Shown here piece after piece: positions 61,278-64,000 of a stretch of DNA of 64,000 nt (positions are counted from its first letter, which is position 1; every line of letters begins with the position of its first letter). A model generated the notes under the pieces. That model was not told where the DNA came from, ran no database searches, and saw only the letters and a list, made by a program, of their open reading frames with translations. The position numbers and the translations under genes are program-made. Source of the stretch: Streptomyces purpureus (GTDB lineage Bacteria; Actinomycetota; Actinomycetes; Streptomycetales; Streptomycetaceae); contig NZ_BMQQ01000014.1 in NCBI RefSeq assembly GCF_014648195.1, forward strand, positions 2,549 to 66,548, read 5' to 3'.

Positions 61278-62075
61278 ATGAGCAGCGATGCGCACAGCGC
61301 ACAGCAGGAGTGGAAGCACTGGCACGAACAGCGCACGGCCATGGTCTCGGCGCCGCACGGGCCGCTCTCCCTCACCGGCACCCACTGGCTCGCCGACCAC
61401 CCGGAAGGTCGAATTCCGGCCGTCCCCGGGCAGTGGCGCGAAGACGGCGGCGAAGTGGTCCTGACCGCCACCGCCGAGGACCGCGTCACGGTCGACGGCG
61501 AGCCCCTCACCGGCGAGATCCGCCTCACCGCCGACCGCGGACCGATCCCCGAGTCCCGCGTCGAGGCGGGCGGCCGGCGGCTGGTGGTGATGCGCCGCGA
61601 AGGGCTGTGGGCGGTACGGGACTTCGACCCCGGCTCCCCGGCACGGCAGGCCTTCAAGGGCATCGAGGCGACTCCGTACGACCCCCGCTGGGAACTGCCG
61701 GGCGCCTACCGCCCGTACCCCGAGGCGCGCAGCGTCCGGGTGGAGAACGCCGACGGACGGGAGCGCGGACTCGGGCTCGCCGGGGAGATCGTCTTCGAGA
61801 TCGACGGCGCCCCGCAGGCCCTGCACGTCGCGGTCGAGGCCGACGGCTCCCTGTGGGCCGTCTTCGCCGACGCCACCAGCGGAAAGGACAGCTACCGCTT
61901 CCGCTTCCTGCGCCCCGCGCCGCCCGCCGCGGACGGCGCCGTGACGGTGGACTTCAACCGCGCGCTGCTGCCGCCGTGCGCCTTCGCCGATCACTTCATC
62001 TGCCCCTTCCCGCCCCCCGGCAACACCCTCCCCGTGGGTGTTCCGGCGGGCGAACGGAACGTGCGCACCGGCTGA
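61278..62075 (+). CDS. DUF1684 family protein
   Basis: 265 residues. The family signature is the C-terminal 'VTVDFNRALLPPCAFADHFICPFPPPGNTLPV', with 'WLADHPEGRIPAVPGQWREDGGEVVLTA' and 'YRPYPEARSV' earlier. DUF1684 proteins are cytosolic and of unknown function. ATG 61278 follows GAAAGG at spacing 9. It is in the same direction as the DUF5685 gene but separated by 54 bases. Confidence 0.88.
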   Translation: MSSDAHSAQQEWKHWHEQRTAMVSAPHGPLSLTGTHWLADHPEGRIPAVPGQWREDGGEVVLTATAEDRVTVDGEPLTGEIRLTADRGPIPESRVEAGGRRLVVMRREGLWAVRDFDPGSPARQAFKGIEATPYDPRWELPGAYRPYPEARSVRVENADGRERGLGLAGEIVFEIDGAPQALHVAVEADGSLWAVFADATSGKDSYRFRFLRPAPPAADGAVTVDFNRALLPPCAFADHFICPFPPPGNTLPVGVPAGERNVRTG

Positions 62076-62089
62076 CCCGTCGAAGGAGC

Positions 62090-62125
62090 GCGCCCCGGCG
62101 GTCACCGACCGAGCCGCCGGGGCGC
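62090..62125 (+). terminator. Hairpin terminator after the DUF1684 gene
   Basis: GCGCCCCGGCGG (62090-62101) and its exact complement (62114-62125) with a 12-base loop, 15 bases after the stop. Confidence 0.72.
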
Positions 62126-62326
62126 TTCCGGCTGCGTCCGCGCACGGCCCCCGGCGGCCGAAAGGCGCCCTTGCGCCCGAAGTTGACGCGTCGAATACTC
62201 CCGAACAGCGCTTGTCAGGAGCACGGCGTGTCCGAAAATCGGGCATCGCATCCCCCGCCCCTGGCTGCGCCTCACGGGCCCGACCCCCCACGGCGGGCCC
62301 CCGATTCCCCTCGGGAGGAACGAGAA

Positions 62327-63229
62327 GTGAGGATCAAGCGCACCACCCCCCGCCCCACGGCCGCGAGACGAACCCGCCTCGTCGCGGTCACCACCGGTCT
62401 GGTCGCCGCCGCGGCGCTCGCCGTCCCCACCGCGAACGCCGACTCGAACCAGACCTTCAGCGCCACCCAGCTCACCGCGGCCGGCGACGCCGTACTCGCC
62501 GCCGACATCCCCGGCACCGCCTGGCACACCGACCCGGCCACCAAGAAGGTCGTCGTCACCGTCGACTCGACCGTCTCCCAGGCCGAGATAGCCACCATCA
62601 AGCGGAAGGCCGGCGCCAACGCCGGCGCCCTGAAGATCGAGCGCACCCCCGGCACGTTCAACAAGCTCATATCGGGCGGCGACGCCACCTATGCCAGCAG
62701 CTGGCGCTGTTCACTCGGCTTCAACGTCCGCGACAGCGCCGGTACGTCGTACTTCCTCACCGCCGGACACTGCACCGACGGCGCCGGCACCTGGTACGCC
62801 AACTCGGGCCGCACCACCGTCCTCGGTCCGACCGCCGGCTCCAGTTTCCCCGGCAACGACTACGGTCTCGTGCGCTACAGCAACACCTCGATCTCCAAGC
62901 CCGGCACGGTCGGCAACGTCGACATCACCAGCGCCGCCAACGCCACGGTCGGCATGTCCGTGACCCGCCGCGGCTCCACCACCGGCACCCACAGCGGCAC
63001 CGTCACCGGCCTCAACGCCACGGTCAACTACGGCGGCGGGGACATCGTCTACGGCATGATCCGCACCAACGTCTGCGCCGAACCCGGCGACAGCGGCGGC
63101 CCGCTCTACTCCGGCAGCCGGGCCATCGGCCTGACCTCCGGCGGCAGCGGCAACTGCTCCTCGGGCGGTACGACCTTCTTCCAGCCCGTCACCGAGGCCC
63201 TGAACGCCTACCGGGTCAGCGTCTACTGA
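62327..63229 (+). CDS. Secreted streptogrisin-type serine protease (S1 family)
   Basis: 300 residues. Signal peptide 'RRTRLVAVTTGLVAAAALAVPTANA', then a pro-region (~40-115, including 'TKKVVVTVDSTVSQAEIATIKRKAG'), and a mature chymotrypsin-like protease starting near 'ISGGDATYASSWRCSLGFNV'. The triad is visible: His in 'LTAGHCTDG', Asp in 'GNDYGLVRY', Ser in 'CAEPGDSGGPLYSG'. This matches streptogrisin A/B-type exported proteases with alpha-lytic-type propeptides. GGGAGG lies 8 bases before GTG 62327. Confidence 0.95.
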   Translation: MRIKRTTPRPTAARRTRLVAVTTGLVAAAALAVPTANADSNQTFSATQLTAAGDAVLAADIPGTAWHTDPATKKVVVTVDSTVSQAEIATIKRKAGANAGALKIERTPGTFNKLISGGDATYASSWRCSLGFNVRDSAGTSYFLTAGHCTDGAGTWYANSGRTTVLGPTAGSSFPGNDYGLVRYSNTSISKPGTVGNVDITSAANATVGMSVTRRGSTTGTHSGTVTGLNATVNYGGGDIVYGMIRTNVCAEPGDSGGPLYSGSRAIGLTSGGSGNCSSGGTTFFQPVTEALNAYRVSVY

Positions 63230-63279
63230 GAACGGCGACCGGCCGGCCCACCCCCCACCTCGTAGCCGGCCGCACCACG

Positions 63280-63309
63280 AGCCCCCATCCGCACCGCCGG
63301 GCGGGGGCT
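63280..63309 (+). terminator. Probable terminator after the protease gene
   Basis: AGCCCCC (63280-63286) and GGGGGCT (63303-63309) form a 7-bp stem with a 16-base loop, 51 bases after the protease stop. Confidence 0.45.
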
Positions 63310-63399
63310 TCCGCCCGTCCCGGACCGGTAGGGGGTCTGGACGGCTCGCCCGCATTTGAGAGGATGTGAGAGCGGTCGGCCACAGGAGAGCGGGGGCGG

Positions 63400-63879
63400 A
63401 TGAAGCGCATCGGAGTGACCGGCCACAGGGACATCCCCGTCGCCGCGTACGCCCATGTGCGCGCGGCCCTGCTCACCGCGCTCGGCGGCCACCAGGGCTC
63501 CCTGGAGGCCCTCTCCAGCCTGGCGGCCGGCGCGGACCAGCTCTTCGCGGACCTCGCCCTGGAGTGCGGCGCCGAGCTGACGGTGGTGATCCCCAGCGGC
63601 GACTACGAGCGCGGCTTCACGGGCCCCGGCGAGCTGGCCCGCTTCCAGCTGCTGCGGGAGAGGGCCACCCGCGAGATCCAGTTGCCGTTCCCCTGCTCCA
63701 CCGACGAGGCGTACTACGCGGCCGGCACCTACATCGCCGACCACTGCGACCGGCTCCTCGCGGTCTGGGACGGCCACCCGGCCCGCGGCCTCGGCGGCAC
63801 CGGCGACATCGTCCACTACGCCCGCGAGCGCGGCACCCCGGTCACGGTCATCTGGCGCGACGGCGTCGAACGGGCCTGA
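63400..63879 (+). CDS. SLOG-superfamily-like protein (LOG/DprA-type Rossmann fold)
   Basis: 159 residues. The pattern 'MKRIGVTGHRDIP', 'LSSLAAGADQLFADLALECGAELTVVIPSGDYERGF', 'YAAGTYIADHCDRLLAVWDGHPARGLGGTGDIVHYARERGTPVTVIW' is the Rossmann-like nucleotide-binding fold of SLOG/LOG/DprA proteins (GxxxG near start; GGTG near end). Its ligand is likely a nucleotide or nucleoside; no effector domain is fused or adjacent in the window. CAGGAG lies upstream of ATG 63400. The last ~120 bases of the window after it contain no gene I can support. Confidence 0.78.
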   Translation: MKRIGVTGHRDIPVAAYAHVRAALLTALGGHQGSLEALSSLAAGADQLFADLALECGAELTVVIPSGDYERGFTGPGELARFQLLRERATREIQLPFPCSTDEAYYAAGTYIADHCDRLLAVWDGHPARGLGGTGDIVHYARERGTPVTVIWRDGVERA

Positions 63880-64000
63880 CGGCAGCCACGACCGCCTGCC
63901 TGACGCTGCCCACGATCGCCTCGGCGAGTGAGCCGAAGGGGCGCGCGGGCGCCGAAAGGGAGAACGCGCGGAGGCTGCGAGGAACGAGCAGCCGAGCACG

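Overview
The window is high-GC (>70%) actinobacterial chromosome with strong third-position GC, GTG/TTG starts and 4-bp stop/start overlaps. Gene content and order (tlyA–NAD kinase–recN; pyrG–NUDIX–STAND ATPase–ald; parA–scpA–scpB–rluB; aroH-type mutase–tyrA–cmk–plsC–der; a second sepF) match the conserved core of a Streptomyces chromosome, so the source is almost certainly a Streptomyces or very close relative. I see no rRNA, tRNA, phage, IS element or CRISPR array. Most genes are housekeeping, and the unusual material sits in repeats and a few odd gene architectures.

Layout. 1–4.1 kb: 3' end of a TPR protein with a long Arg/Asp repeat domain, a DUF1015 protein and a HAD phosphatase. 4.1–7.2 kb: an iron-siderophore ABC importer (two permeases and an ATPase, no binding protein) behind an iron box. 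7.2–13.3 kb: repeat-filled spacer, SCP2-like protein, small acidic protein, TlyA, NAD kinase, FtsX-type permease and RecN. 13.3–21.5 kb: divergent MraY-like protein and GT4 glycosyltransferase, an 82-bp tandem repeat spacer, PucR regulator, FAD oxidoreductase and GH15 trehalase/glucoamylase-like enzyme. 21.5–27.3 kb: CTP synthase, ADP-ribose pyrophosphatase, STAND-type ATPase and alanine dehydrogenase.

27.6–32.1 kb is a tightly coupled chromosome-organisation operon: ParA-like ATPase, a small protein with a ribbon-helix-helix-like C-terminus, ScpA, ScpB and an RluB-type pseudouridine synthase, closed by a perfect terminator. 32.2–35.0 kb is an NAD-homeostasis operon (NadR-like NMN adenylyltransferase, NrtR repressor, ADP-ribosylglycohydrolase) with an NrtR-type palindrome over its -10 box. 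35–41.1 kb: nucleotidyltransferase, Rieske lipoprotein and DUF952 on the minus strand, then chorismate mutase, prephenate dehydrogenase, CMP kinase, acyltransferase and Der GTPase on the plus strand.

41.1–49.4 kb: two Streptomyces-type unknowns, an Rpf-like LysM protein, and a branched-chain-amino-acid-type ABC locus. There LivH, LivM and LivG are one 1057-residue reading frame whose linker is built from a 219-bp tandem repeat. The separate LivF has Arg for the Walker A Lys, and the binding lipoprotein is divergently encoded. 49.4–64 kb: GT4 glycosyltransferase with partner protein, WYL regulator overlapping an orphan cytochrome oxidase subunit I at the 3' ends, I78-type inhibitor, PAP2-family membrane protein, MFS exporter, glutaryl-CoA-dehydrogenase-like enzyme, SepF paralogue, DUF5685 protein with a Cys-rich tail, DUF1684 protein, streptogrisin-type protease and a SLOG-like protein.

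The best candidates for new biology are the ParA/RHH/ScpAB operon, the NadR–NrtR–ADP-ribosylglycohydrolase circuit, and the fused Liv transporter with its repeat-expanded linker. All functional statements rest on motif recognition by eye and family knowledge; no searches were run.
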